Assembly: GCA_963828015.1 (NCBI GenBank)
Contig: CAWHCD010000005.1
Span: 186,001 to 250,000, forward strand
Direction of reading: 5' to 3'
From: CAVPUA01 sp963828015
GTDB taxonomy: Bacteria; Actinomycetota; Actinomycetes; Mycobacteriales; Jatrophihabitantaceae
Length of the DNA: 64,000 bases
Below, piece by piece: positions 28,001-34,824 of this stretch. Made by a program: the position numbers and the translations under genes. The notes beneath the pieces were generated by a model. It made no database searches, had not been told where the DNA came from, and saw nothing but the letters and a program-made list of their open reading frames with translations. Numbering within the stretch: position 1 is the first letter of the stretch; the number at the start of each line of letters is the position of its first letter.

Positions 28001-29734
28001 GTGGACCCGGGCCACACCGGCGCGAAGTTGGTCAACACGGTCACGGGCTCGAGCAGCACGCCGGATCCGACCGGCCCGCCGAGCAGTACCGACACGGTGA
28101 CGGTCACCCCACTGGCTGATCTGGCGATCACCAAGACCCACACCGGGGTGGTGACCGCCGGGCAGAACGTCACCTACACGATCGGCGTGACCAACCTCGG
28201 GCCCTCCAACGCGGCGGCCCCGCTCGCGGTCGTCGACACCCTGCCGATCGGGCTGACCTTCGTGTCCGCGACCGGCTCGGGCTGGTCGTGTGTCGGCTCG
28301 GCTGCCAGTGCCACCGTCACCTGCACCCAGTCGATCGGCCTGGTCGTCGGCAGCTCGGCGGCGCCGATCACCCTGCTCACCCACGTGGCGGCCAACGTGG
28401 CTGACGGCGTCGTGCTCGACAACAGCGCCACCGTGAGTTCGCCGACGCTCGACCCGGTTCCCGGCAACAACACCGCGCTCGACCCGACAACGGTCGGGGC
28501 GTCAGCCGACCTGGCCATCGTCAAGTCGCACAGCGGCGCGTTCGTTCCCGGCCAGCAGGCCAGCTTCACGTTGGCCGTCACCAATCTCGGGCCCTCCGAC
28601 GCAACGGCACCGGTAACCGTCACCGACACCTTGCCGACCGGGCTGGCCTACGTGTCGGCGACCGGCACCGGCTGGACCTGCGCGGAGGCGAGCGGCACGG
28701 TGACCTGCACGCTGGCTGGTCTGGCGTCGGCGACGGCGGCCGGCCCGATCACGCTCGTGGTCGACGTCGGCGCGGCGGCCTACCCCAGCGTAAGCAACAC
28801 CGCGGGCGTCAGCAGCCCGACGGCTGACCCGGTACCGGGCAACAACAGCTCGACTGATACCGCCGCCGTCTCCCCGGTCTCGAGCCTCACCATCACCAAG
28901 ACCCACACCGGTCCGGTCCTGGCCGGAGGCACCGTGGTGTACCAGGTCGGGGTCACCAACAGCGGCCTCACCGAGGACCCAGGACCGATCACCGTTACTG
29001 ACGCCGTGCCGGCCGGCCTGACGTACACCTCGGTCTCCGGCGCGGGCTGGACGTGTGCGGCTGCGGCGACGCTGACCTGTCAGACCCCGGACACGCTGGC
29101 CGTCGGCGCGACCTCGACGTTCGCGCTCACCTTCGCAGTGGGTGCAGCGGCGGTGCCGTCGGTGACCAACCACGTCATGGTCACGTCGCCGGACAACACG
29201 AACACGACCACTAATACCGCCGACGATCCGACCCCGGTGACCCCGGTGGCCAACCTCTCGCTGGTCAAGTCGCTGGCCGACTCGCCACTCGTATCCGGTG
29301 GGGTGGCCACCTGGTTGCTGACGATCACCAACCTCGGCCCGTCCTCGACCAGCGGCATCACTACGGTCTCCGACGCGCTGCCGGCGGGCTTGGTCTACGT
29401 CTCGGCCACAGGTGCGGGCTGGACGTGCGGGGCCTCGGGACAGGTCGTCACCTGCCTGAGCACCCAGGTGCTGGCCCTGCAGGCGGTCAGCGTGATCACC
29501 TTGGTCACGACCGTCACGGCCGCGCCTGGCCCGATCTCCAACACGGCGACCGTGACCGGCTCTGCGCTTCAGACCTTGCCGGGATCGACCACCTCGACGG
29601 CGACGGCGCCGGTGATCGCGTCGCAGCTGGCCAGCACGGGTACGTCGGTGGTCGGTCTGCTGCGCCTCGCGCTGCTGTTGCTGGCCGGGGGAACCGCGTT
29701 GCTGTTCCTGGCCCGCCGCCGCCGACGGGCGTGA
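19007..29734 (+). CDS. Giant cell-wall-anchored DUF11-repeat surface protein (3575 residues)
   Basis: The protein starts at a TTG with a signal peptide (residues 1 to about 36, ending QSAAAAG). Divergent DUF11-like and related beta domains run to about residue 1640. Fifteen clear C-terminal DUF11 units follow (each beginning AD(L/V)xxxK, about 126 residues each). The end is LASTG (3541-3545), a hydrophobic helix and RRRRRA, a class E sortase-type LAxTG signal. Every one of the 15 units has a W-x-C...T-C pair. Units 2-10 form three copies of a three-unit block. The product should project from the cell wall as a long stalk or adhesin. No sortase gene is in the window. dipZ starts 63 bases after the stop. 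Confidence 0.93.
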   Translation: MHRIGRRPVAFALTIALTALSCVAVGITTAQSAAAAGTPNIALTATASSSVLYGNPVTVTLTATNSTTTPGYNVAFSDVLPVGVSYVPGSTLPTSADEPTVLTDQPATGQTTLIWSNATDLPANDTFALSFSVLPSTATLLPGSSFDTSAAAYTNTDPRALVTFSASGVAVPASYTGSATATTHTSITPITVAKSQSYPEGELLRGVHNNKDTYSLVVTNSALDATNSVTVTDYLPAGLEFLGCGGVDNTTNATTNPGSTLEYPGAPPLSAGAVLGGSCLTPTSVTTVGLTASGADGSAPAQPITSGSAVYTQVQWTIGNLAPGASTTLTYQAGIPLKENALFATPPTPASGKQASNLDNNSGPETLDGQTLTNLATLSGTYTGALASGATNPVTASGTSAVEAVDLATQKSVDNSTYSVGGKHVYSLNYETSEYRYSSGVTLTDTLPPGLCPNGTSNYEAISNDPLCAPDGRQPSTPYSAVQQLPSAGFTLTWNLGTIAADTKATITFPSTDRASYKDSNGVITPTAAGDTLTDTSSITGTTQAVCTNGTVVDKTCATSTTPIYAGEATPHTATNGSSASETTGSPAIAKRVATNTTNPNCATATYVTAPTVPNYTQGDTVCFQLELDYPAGVTTKNSLITDLFPAGTSYVAGSAQYVTGNTTTPVTPDTSQAGVITWRPADYTSGGATYVNPGEKFLVVFALTPTAGPPVATTPSMSGNLMKVTQTDTAGIAIALRARALYDLTAPSLSITHGVQQVNSGPVNGPNVDHVQVNDGDVVTYRIDITNNGLAPANSTVVKEVLPAQFSSCAMVSAISNGGTCAVVGGIVTLTWPAGSTIAPAGTVTLTFAVTVPTNMVAGVDLSSTASITSYQNVPNTTTSTPVTYVPGVGGVPAASDPTDVYLGTPTLVKTRTTSVSDTGNDATTQATIGETIHYTLTQTVQAGTTVFNGALTDPLGSTQTYVAGTLAYTVNGVASAAGYTPSVTTNTVKLAFPTQVSVPATPSTGTVVVVTFDATVANVSTNVRSSSLTNTASFNFKDFAGTAQPQEQSAVTTTVVEPSLAVTKTDSAPGHMAMPGATVPYTVTATNTAGTNVSTAYNVVVIDTLPVGMTSPTLVTPAGVVTGSLAAGYVITWTLTSLAPGASQALTYSAQVPMTTVAGDTFLNGVVATTQSLPSPTTGIRTSADNIAGYKATASDTVTASAPTLTKTASPTSVTIGQDTTYTVTESIPANVVVPDATVIDTLPDGMTFDAYVSCVMSDGTTCTALPTPTKDATLGTTALAWTVGNLTASAVVRTITIKYTAYPAQKKTSGGAKIVAGNTLKNSVAAYWNTTAVAPPTTIPLPSAFTRHSASVAATVTVIEPNLTIVKAASPTSPVPGQTITYTVTVKNTGGSTAYDIAVSDPIPSGLTVNPASITGGGTLAGGTITWAPAALAANATVVLTYTATFNPTLFHAGTSISNTASTTYDGVLGGVAGDPSQVRYRGYGPTSSTATITPVVPVIALAKSTSAGKTGHASPGVPFTWTVTLTNSTTAPANSAVITDTLPPNWTFNAGSVTYNGVAGANPVVSGQTLTFTVPGTIVQGTPVILSYTATPSVAALTGPANPNVNTASSTFKDATGASADADGPYQSNSDTASAIVDSADLALTKAAIGAVVPGAPSQWQITIKNNGPSDAAGPLTVTDTLPSGATAVSCSTGWTSSITASTLTCTRATGLANGATDTTLIVTLTLPSSTTGSVTNTAVVASPTYDPSLPNNTGSATVTVTPKADLAITKTHTGSFTAGQNGTYTITVSNNGPSDSPGPIQVVDTLPAGLTFVSASAPWACTGTTTVTCTSTAGIVAGASAPVLTFTVAVAASTTATSLTNSATVSGPITDPVPGNNTATDPTTIAKSADLSIVKTHNGAFQAGLNNTYTLQVANVGPSAAAATVTVSDTLPTGETFVSGTGTGWTCSAVSQVVTCSLSGSLAAGASAGPITLTVLLGSGVTAPITNTATVTSPTADPVPGNNSSTDTTGTPVTNADVSLLKTANSPAFTAGSNGVYTLTVSNAGPADAAGPITVTDPLPAGETFVSGTGTGWSCTAAGSTVTCTESAKLVAGQSLPAITLTVAVASGASGSLSNTATAASPTTDPNPANNSSTATVTVGASADLAITKTHTGSFTAGQTGTYVITVKNNGPSDSPGPIQVIDTLPAGMSLVSASAPWACSGTTTLTCMSAATITAGASGPTLTLTVAVAATVTATSLSNTATVSGPITDPVPGNNTATDPTTIVTSADLSIVKTHNGTFAAGVNATYTLQVANAGPSAAASPVRVTDTLPTGLTFVSGTGTGWTCAAVGPAVTCTLTGVLAAGASAAPITLTVLVASSVAASISNTATVSSPTPDPNPSNNSSTDQTGPVTTNADLKIVKVAGAPTFIAGTSVGYTLAVSNLGPADASAPITVSDTLPATETFVSATGSGWSCSALGAVVTCTSAATLASGGTLPTIALTVTLASSTTASVSNTATVSSPTPDPAPGNNTSTATVPVIANADLAITKSHVGSFTAGQDGVYTIGVTNNGPSDSPGPITVLDTLPAGMTYVSASGPWSCTGTTTVTCSLSSAILAGASAPALTLTVLVAASVTAPSLINTASVSGPVIDPVPGNNTATDPTAILTSADLNIVKTHNAPLVAGVNNSYTLQVANAGPSAAASPVTVTDTLPSTLTYVSATGTNWTCAALGQVVTCTLAGPLAAGASAAPITLTVLLASSDTAPVSNTASVASPTTDPNPADNSSTDVSGPIVTNADLKIVKTAGSPTITAGTSGTYMLAVSNLGPADAAGPITVSDTLPAGETFMSASGTGWTCSAAGLVVTCTAPANLVAGGSLPNITLTVAVPSAQPAGPLTNTATVSSPTPDPVPGNNTSSAPVSVITSADVTLLKTHTGAFTPGTAGSYSILVTNNGPSDAANLVLTDPLPAGETLVSTSGSPIGALTWTCTGDAAQVVTCSLSGPMPSGTSATITVDVFVDPGHTGAKLVNTVTGSSSTPDPTGPPSSTDTVTVTPLADLAITKTHTGVVTAGQNVTYTIGVTNLGPSNAAAPLAVVDTLPIGLTFVSATGSGWSCVGSAASATVTCTQSIGLVVGSSAAPITLLTHVAANVADGVVLDNSATVSSPTLDPVPGNNTALDPTTVGASADLAIVKSHSGAFVPGQQASFTLAVTNLGPSDATAPVTVTDTLPTGLAYVSATGTGWTCAEASGTVTCTLAGLASATAAGPITLVVDVGAAAYPSVSNTAGVSSPTADPVPGNNSSTDTAAVSPVSSLTITKTHTGPVLAGGTVVYQVGVTNSGLTEDPGPITVTDAVPAGLTYTSVSGAGWTCAAAATLTCQTPDTLAVGATSTFALTFAVGAAAVPSVTNHVMVTSPDNTNTTTNTADDPTPVTPVANLSLVKSLADSPLVSGGVATWLLTITNLGPSSTSGITTVSDALPAGLVYVSATGAGWTCGASGQVVTCLSTQVLALQAVSVITLVTTVTAAPGPISNTATVTGSALQTLPGSTTSTATAPVIASQLASTGTSVVGLLRLALLLLAGGTALLFLARRRRRA
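23936..29620 (+). repeat. Fifteen tandem DUF11 units within the surface protein gene
   Basis: Unit starts are recognised by AD(L/V)-x-(I/L)-x-K motifs from residue 1644, with the last at residue 3415. Units are about 370-380 bp. Each contains an NNGPSD- or NLGPSD-like segment, a DTLP segment and a W-x-C...T-C pair near its middle. Confidence 0.85.
24311..27724 (+). repeat. Higher-order repeat: three copies of a three-unit DUF11 block
   Basis: Blocks start at 24311, 25448 and 26585, with the next unit at 27725; the spacings are 1137, 1137 and 1140 bp (379 or 380 codons). In each block unit 1 begins with ITK(T/S)H(T/V)GSFTAGQ, unit 2 with (S/N)IVKTHN and unit 3 with a KTA or KVA variant. Block duplication, not single-unit expansion, is the simplest reading. 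Confidence 0.85.
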
Positions 29735-29785
29735 ATCGTTCGCGAACCGTCAGATCGTTCATAGCTGGGCCACGGCCACATCTCG

Positions 29786-29791
29786 TAGCCT
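29786..29791 (+). promoter_or_regulatory. Candidate -10 element for dipZ
   Basis: TAGCCT ends six bases before the dipZ ATG at 29798, consistent with a leaderless transcript separate from the upstream giant gene. Confidence 0.4.
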
Positions 29792-29797
29792 GAACCG

Positions 29798-31516
29798 ATG
29801 ATCGCCCTGGCCATCATCGGGCTGCTCGGCGGTCTGATCACGGGTATCTCGCCCTGCGTGCTGCCGGTGCTGCCGGTGATCTTCGTGGCCGGTGGGGCGC
29901 CCAGCGCCACCCCAGGTGGGCCGGCCAAGAAGGTCCGGCGCAAGAAGCTGTCGCCGGTCGAGGCCCGGCGACCGTATCTGGTCGTGGCCGGGCTGGTCGT
30001 CAGCTTCTGCACCTTCACCCTGCTCGGCACCCTCGTGTTGCGCGCCTTGAACCTGCCGCAGGACCTCATCCGGGCTGCCGGCCTGATCATCCTGGCCCTG
30101 CTCGGAGTGGCCATGATCATTCCGCGCGTCGAGACGTGGCTCGAGGTGCCCTTCCGGTGGATCCCGCAACGCTCGGTGGGCAGCGACCGGGGGGGCTTCG
30201 CACTTGGTCTGGCCCTGGGGGCGGTCTACGTCCCGTGCGCCGGCCCGGTGCTGGCCGCCATCACGGTGGCCGGCGCGACCGGTCACATCGGGGGCAAGAC
30301 GGTAGTGCTGACCGTCGCGTTCGGCATCGGTACGGCGATCCCGCTGCTCTTCTTCGCCCTGGCCGGGCGCGGTGTGGGTCAGCGAGTGCAGGCGTTCCGG
30401 GTCCACCAACGCCGGATCCGGGTGGTGGCCGGTGTCCTCGTCCTCGGCCTGGTCGCGGCCCTCACGTTCAACGCCACCGACGTGATTCAGCGCAACGTTC
30501 CCGACTACACCGCGGCGCTCAACCGCAATATCGACCATGCGGGAAGCATCACCAAGGCGCTCGGCACCGGGGGCCACAACGCCGCGTTGACCTCATGCAA
30601 GGACGCCGACCCCACCCTGCAGGACTGCGGCGCGGCCCCACCCCTGGCTGGGATCTCGCAATGGCTCAACACTCCCAACGGGGCCCCGCTGACCTTGGCC
30701 GGTCTGCGGGGCAAGGTGGTCCTGATCGATTTCTGGGCCTACTCCTGCATCAACTGCCAACGGGCGATCGCCCACGTCACGGCTTGGAACCAGACCTACC
30801 AGGCCGACGGACTCGAGGTCATCGGCGTGCACACGCCCGAGTACGCGTTCGAGCATGTTGCCGGCAACGTCGCGTCCGGCGCCAAGCGGTTGAACATCCA
30901 GTACCCGATCGCGCTCGACAACGACTACGCGACCTGGAACAACTACGACAACAGTTCCTGGCCGGCCGAGTATCTGATCGACTCCACCGGCCAGATTCGC
31001 CATGTGGCGATCGGGGAGGGTGACTACGCGACGTCGGAATCGCTGATCCGGCAATTGCTCGTCGCCGCCAACCCGGGGGTAACCCTGCCCGCCGCGACCG
31101 ACGTACCGGACGCGACCCCATCGATCCCGGGCCAGACGCCCGAGACCTATCTGGGATCCGAGCGGGCCCAGACCTACTCGGGGGGAGCGCTCTACAACGG
31201 CCAGCAGATATTCACCGTCCCCGCGCAAGTGCCTATGGATGAGTTCGCCCTCGACGGGACGTGGACGGTGTCCGCTGAGTCGATCACGGCCGGCACCGGC
31301 GCAGCGATCCAGCTGAACTTCTCCGCTGATGACGTCTACCTCGACGTCGGGGGCAGCGGCACGTTGACGGCCAATGTCGACGGAAGGATCACGACCTACG
31401 CCGTCTCGGGCGCACCGAACATCTACACGCTCGTGCACGTCGACAATCCAGAGCGGCGGACGCTGACGGTCGCCGTTTCGCCGGGGCTGTCGGCCTACTC
31501 GTTCACCTTTGGCTAG
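29798..31516 (+). CDS. dipZ: DipZ: CcdA-like membrane domain fused to thioredoxin-like and C-terminal beta domain
   Basis: The 572-residue protein matches mycobacterial DipZ. Residues 1 to about 235 are a CcdA/DsbD-type membrane domain with the paired Cys C20 (SPCVLPVLP) and C147 (VPCAGPVL). Residues about 285-430 are a TlpA/thioredoxin-like domain with the C317-x-x-C320 site (YSCINCQR). Residues about 450-572 are a beta-sandwich typical of DipZ. It transfers reducing equivalents across the membrane to extracytoplasmic thiols. Its position 63 bases downstream of a surface protein with about 30 paired Cys suggests a role in maturing that protein; this is inference. Confidence 0.92.
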   Translation: MIALAIIGLLGGLITGISPCVLPVLPVIFVAGGAPSATPGGPAKKVRRKKLSPVEARRPYLVVAGLVVSFCTFTLLGTLVLRALNLPQDLIRAAGLIILALLGVAMIIPRVETWLEVPFRWIPQRSVGSDRGGFALGLALGAVYVPCAGPVLAAITVAGATGHIGGKTVVLTVAFGIGTAIPLLFFALAGRGVGQRVQAFRVHQRRIRVVAGVLVLGLVAALTFNATDVIQRNVPDYTAALNRNIDHAGSITKALGTGGHNAALTSCKDADPTLQDCGAAPPLAGISQWLNTPNGAPLTLAGLRGKVVLIDFWAYSCINCQRAIAHVTAWNQTYQADGLEVIGVHTPEYAFEHVAGNVASGAKRLNIQYPIALDNDYATWNNYDNSSWPAEYLIDSTGQIRHVAIGEGDYATSESLIRQLLVAANPGVTLPAATDVPDATPSIPGQTPETYLGSERAQTYSGGALYNGQQIFTVPAQVPMDEFALDGTWTVSAESITAGTGAAIQLNFSADDVYLDVGGSGTLTANVDGRITTYAVSGAPNIYTLVHVDNPERRTLTVAVSPGLSAYSFTFG

Positions 31517-31665
31517 GTCGCCCGCGCCTATCCGAAATCAACCACATCGTGCGTTAGCGTGTCCCCGCGGTAGAACCAGGTGAGCGTGCTGGGGTGCCGC
31601 CCCGACGGGGGGGGTCGGTGTGACCCGTCCACCTTGTCCACGCTGCCCTTCGAGAGGACCCTGCC

Positions 31666-32439
31666 ATGTCCAGCCCGTCGACCTCACCGCTGCTCACCAA
31701 GGACCTGATCCAAAAGTTCTTCGGAGAGCTGCTCGGCACCGCCATCCTGGTCTTCTTCGCTGTCGGCTCGGCGGTGTTCGGCATCGTCGGTAGCTCACTG
31801 CAGATCGGCACCCTCGGGGTCGCGCTGGCGTTCGGTCTGGTGCTGCTGGCCTTGGCCTACGCGATCGGCCCGCTCACCGGCGCCCACGTCAACCCCGCGG
31901 TGACGTTGGCCGTGCTGATGCGCCGAGGCATGCCGTTGGCCGAGGCCATCGCCTACTGGATCGCGCAGTTCGTCGGTGCGATCATCGGCGCCGCCCTGCT
32001 GAAGCTGATGACATCGAGCTTCGGCAAGGTCACCGACCGCACCGGCTCGCTCGGCACCAACGGCTGGGGCCCGCACATCACCGAGGGTGGCGCTTTCCTG
32101 CTCGAGATCATCATGACCTTCCTCCTCGTGAGCGTCGTGCTGCTGGTGACGAGCCGGCATGCGGCGCCGGGCTTTGCCGGGCTGGCGATCGGCCTGGTCC
32201 TCACCGCTATCCACCTGGTCGGCATCCCGCTCGACGGCACGTCGGTCAACCCGGCCCGCTCGCTCGGTCCGGCGATCTTCGCCGGGACCCACGCCATGTC
32301 GCAGGTCTGGCTGTTCATCGTCGCCCCGTTGATCGGCGGCGCTATCGCGGCCCTGGTCGCGCCGTTGTTCATCACACCCACCCCGCCCGGCGTGGACGTC
32401 GGGCTGTCGGATCCGACCGGCGCCGATGTACCGGTCTGA
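31666..32439 (+). CDS. aqpZ: Aquaporin / MIP-family channel
   Basis: The 257-residue protein has six membrane helices and the two MIP signature loops, NPA at residues 76-78 (GAHVNPAVT) and 195-197 (GTSVNPARS). The positions around the second NPA and the length fit AqpZ-like water channels more than glycerol facilitators, but selectivity is not proven. AGAGGA lies nine bases before ATG 31666. A hairpin follows the gene. A run of eight G lies at 31607-31614 in the upstream gap, where sequence accuracy may be poor. Confidence 0.93.
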   Translation: MSSPSTSPLLTKDLIQKFFGELLGTAILVFFAVGSAVFGIVGSSLQIGTLGVALAFGLVLLALAYAIGPLTGAHVNPAVTLAVLMRRGMPLAEAIAYWIAQFVGAIIGAALLKLMTSSFGKVTDRTGSLGTNGWGPHITEGGAFLLEIIMTFLLVSVVLLVTSRHAAPGFAGLAIGLVLTAIHLVGIPLDGTSVNPARSLGPAIFAGTHAMSQVWLFIVAPLIGGAIAALVAPLFITPTPPGVDVGLSDPTGADVPV

Positions 32440-32565
32440 GTGGATAAGGATGCTCCTGGAGCTTCTAGACCGCCAGATGGCTATGTCACGGTTTGGCGCA
32501 TATCTGAGTAAGTCGCCCTGGTATCTGGGCGGGGCGAGCACACTCATCTGTGTCTGACGGGACGC

Positions 32566-32602
32566 GGCGCGATCTCCGGTACGGGGGTGCGGAGATTGCG
32601 CC
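32566..32602. terminator. Bidirectional hairpin between aqpZ and the antiporter
   Basis: A 13-bp stem with one G-T pair (GGCGCGATCTCCG at 32566-32578 with 32590-32602) and an 11-base loop lies between two convergent genes and can end both transcripts. Confidence 0.65.
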
Positions 32603-32619
32603 GGCGCCCGCTCGGCCGG

Positions 32620-34083
32620 TCAGCCCGGATCACCGAAGGTCGAGCGTAGGCGCGCCTCGGCCTGGTCATCACCGGGATCGAGGATCACGGTGACGTCGTC
32701 GCCGGCCTGCAGGGCGGTCTCCGGGCGCAGCGGCAGGAGCTGGCGCTCGCGCACGACCAGACTGATCCAGCCGTCACCCCCCAGGGTCGACACCACGGCG
32801 CCGTCGGCCGCCGAGCCCGCCGCGACGATGAGCCGATGCACGCCCTGCGGCTCCTCCCGCAGCCGCACGCCGGTGCTCCACGGGTCGGGCTCGACGATGC
32901 GCATCGGCAGATGCAGGCGGGCGGCCACCGTCGGCGTCAGGCCGCCCTGGACCACGACCGAGAACACGACGACGACCACGACGATGCCGTAGAGGCGCTC
33001 GGCATCAGGGACGTGCGCGTGCCGCAGCATCTCGCCGAGCAGGATCGGGACGGCGCCCTTGAGGCCGGCAAACAGAATGAAGGCGCGCTCGTTGGTCTGC
33101 AGGCGGGTGGGGACCAGACACAAACCGACGAACAGCGGACGAACCACCACGGCCAGGAGTACCGCGATCACCAACCCGGGCAGCCAGACGTTGCGGTGGG
33201 TGAGCTGATCCAGCTCCACGGTCAGACCCAGTACGACAAACGCCACGATCTCGGCCAGGCTGGCCAGCGCCAGGTGGAACCGGGCAATCTCGCGCTTGAA
33301 GGGAAACGGGGCGTCGCCGATCAGAATGGCGGCGGTGAATACGGCCAGGAAGCCTGAGCCGTGAGCCAGGGTGGCCAGGCCGTAGACCAAGAGCGCGCAG
33401 GCCAGGCTGCGAATCGGATAGAGACCCTCGCTGGGCAGCGAGATGCGCAGGAAGGGCAGGAGCGCGCGCGCGGCCAGCCAGCCGACCGCGAGGCCGACGC
33501 CCATCTGCAGCGTGAACTGAACCGCGATATGGCCGAAGGCATGGGCCGTGAGCCCGCCGGCGGTGATCAAACTGATCATCAGCGCGATGCCGACTGGATC
33601 GTTGGCGCCCGACTCGCCCTCGAGCAGGGTGCCGCTGCGCCCGGCAATCTCCCGACGGCCGAGCACCGAGAAGACGACGGCCGGGTCGGTGGGGGCGATC
33701 GCGGTGGCCACCAGCAGGCTGGCGTACCAGCTGAAGCCGAAGATGAGGTGCAGCAGGATCGCCGCCCCGACCGCGGTCAGGAAGGTGCCGGCGACGCCGA
33801 CTACCGCGATCGGGGTGGCCGCGGTGCGGAAGCGGGCGCGTCCGATGTGCATGCCGCCGTCGAACAGGATGGCGATGAGAGCGATCGTGACGACCCGCTC
33901 CACCGAGACGATGTCGGGCGGGTGCAGGGCCGGAACGACCTTCGCGGCGATCGCCGAGGCCACCAGTACCAGCGCCGGAACGGGAATCTTGAGCCGTTCG
34001 GTGAGTCGGTTGGAAAGCACAGCAACGAGCCCGACGACCGCGATAAGGGTGACGATCGCCCCGAACCTGATCGTCTCTGTCAT
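32620..34083 (-). CDS. CPA1-family cation/proton antiporter with C-terminal TrkA_C-like domain
   Basis: This 487-residue protein has about 12 membrane helices. It carries the antiporter motifs TAIAPTDPAVVFSVL and GESGANDPVGIAL, the latter with the conserved Asn-Asp pair of electroneutral CPA1 exchangers, and GLKGAVPILL later. The last 90 residues are soluble and resemble a TrkA_C/RCK-C ligand-binding domain, as in NhaP2-type K+ or Na+/H+ antiporters. The transported ion is not determined. ATG 34083 is used. Confidence 0.9.
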   Translation of the reverse strand: MTETIRFGAIVTLIAVVGLVAVLSNRLTERLKIPVPALVLVASAIAAKVVPALHPPDIVSVERVVTIALIAILFDGGMHIGRARFRTAATPIAVVGVAGTFLTAVGAAILLHLIFGFSWYASLLVATAIAPTDPAVVFSVLGRREIAGRSGTLLEGESGANDPVGIALMISLITAGGLTAHAFGHIAVQFTLQMGVGLAVGWLAARALLPFLRISLPSEGLYPIRSLACALLVYGLATLAHGSGFLAVFTAAILIGDAPFPFKREIARFHLALASLAEIVAFVVLGLTVELDQLTHRNVWLPGLVIAVLLAVVVRPLFVGLCLVPTRLQTNERAFILFAGLKGAVPILLGEMLRHAHVPDAERLYGIVVVVVVFSVVVQGGLTPTVAARLHLPMRIVEPDPWSTGVRLREEPQGVHRLIVAAGSAADGAVVSTLGGDGWISLVVRERQLLPLRPETALQAGDDVTVILDPGDDQAEARLRSTFGDPG

Positions 34084-34419
34084 CGGCTCGCAACCCTATC
34101 GGCCCAGAGCCGCGCGCCGCAGTGAGATCCGAATCATCGCTTTTCAGGCAAAATAAGTGTGCAGTAAGTCAGGGTATTCGCGCATCTCGCGCCCGGCCAT
34201 ACCTGAAGATCGCCTGGCCGACCCCGCCCAGCCGTGGATCGGCGGCGGATGATCGAAGTATGCGGCCTGGCCACTGCTGCTGAATCGGCTCGCGGTCAGC
34301 AGGGGGATTTGCCCATAGTGTGTTTCATGTTTGGCAAGATAGCTCCCACGCGTTATAGTGATAACGCTGCGTGCGCAATATCGGGGGATCTCGAGCCAAG
34401 TGCAGGTCGAAGAACACGG
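34084..34419. other. 336-bp divergent intergenic region
   Basis: No gene is recognised here. The sequence is AT-richer than its surroundings (34140-34180 and 34320-34380) and contains the strong promoter listed separately. An open frame crosses it from 34234, but the promoter lies within that frame, so translation should start later. Confidence 0.5.
34331..34359 (+). promoter_or_regulatory. Near-consensus sigma-70-type promoter with an overlapping palindrome
   Basis: TTGGCA (34331-34336), a 17-base spacer and TATAGT (34354-34359) give an almost ideal housekeeping promoter. CGTTAT-AGTG-ATAACG (34351-34366) is a perfect inverted repeat over the -10 element and could be an operator. The downstream gene starts about 55 bases after the expected transcription start. 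Confidence 0.8.
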
Positions 34420-34824
34420 GTGAGTCAAGTGGAGTTGGCAATCGCGCCAGGTGATACAGCGACGATCGGCGATGGACCGCTACGCGGAGTCGAAGCCGAG
34501 GTCCTGACGATCGACGCTGCCTCCGATCTGGCCCAGGTCCGGGTTCGCGTCCGGGTGGCCGGAGCGCTGCGCGGGGGCATCGCGGTCGTCTCGGCGAGCG
34601 CGATGTACCAAGGCACCTACGAGTACCGCCCGCCGGCACCGGCCCGCACGACCACCCGCCGCGGACGCCCCCGTCAGGTGACGGCCGAGATGGCCAACCG
34701 GATGGCGCAGATGTACGCATCCGGTCACTACACCCATGCCTCGATCGCGGCCATTCTCGGCGTCAGCAAGAGCACGGTCTCGCACTACCTGCGCAACGAT
34801 CAGCACGAGCAGCTCGCGGTCTAG
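34420..34824 (+). CDS. KOW-like domain plus helix-turn-helix protein
   Basis: From the GTG at 34420 the product is 134 residues; GTG 34429 is an alternative. The N half (IAPGDTATIGDGPLRGVEAEVLTID) resembles a KOW/NusG-like small beta barrel. After a Pro/Thr linker the C half has a resolvase/Hin-type helix-turn-helix (GRPRQVTAEMANRMAQMYASG, ASIAAILGVSKSTVSHYLR). It is probably a DNA-binding regulator. The start is set downstream of the promoter at 34331-34359. The palindrome over the -10 may be its own operator. Confidence 0.65.
   Translation: MSQVELAIAPGDTATIGDGPLRGVEAEVLTIDAASDLAQVRVRVRVAGALRGGIAVVSASAMYQGTYEYRPPAPARTTTRRGRPRQVTAEMANRMAQMYASGHYTHASIAAILGVSKSTVSHYLRNDQHEQLAV

Noticed and set aside
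19898..28384. Long minus-strand frames opposite the DUF11 gene
   Set aside because: They are shadows of a GC-rich, repetitive coding sequence. They have no start signals and have Arg/Gly/Asp-biased composition unlike real proteins.
23936..29620. A CRISPR array suggested by regular repeats
   Set aside because: The repeats are about 375 bp, remain in frame, and encode DUF11 domains; there are no short identical repeats with unique spacers and no cas genes.
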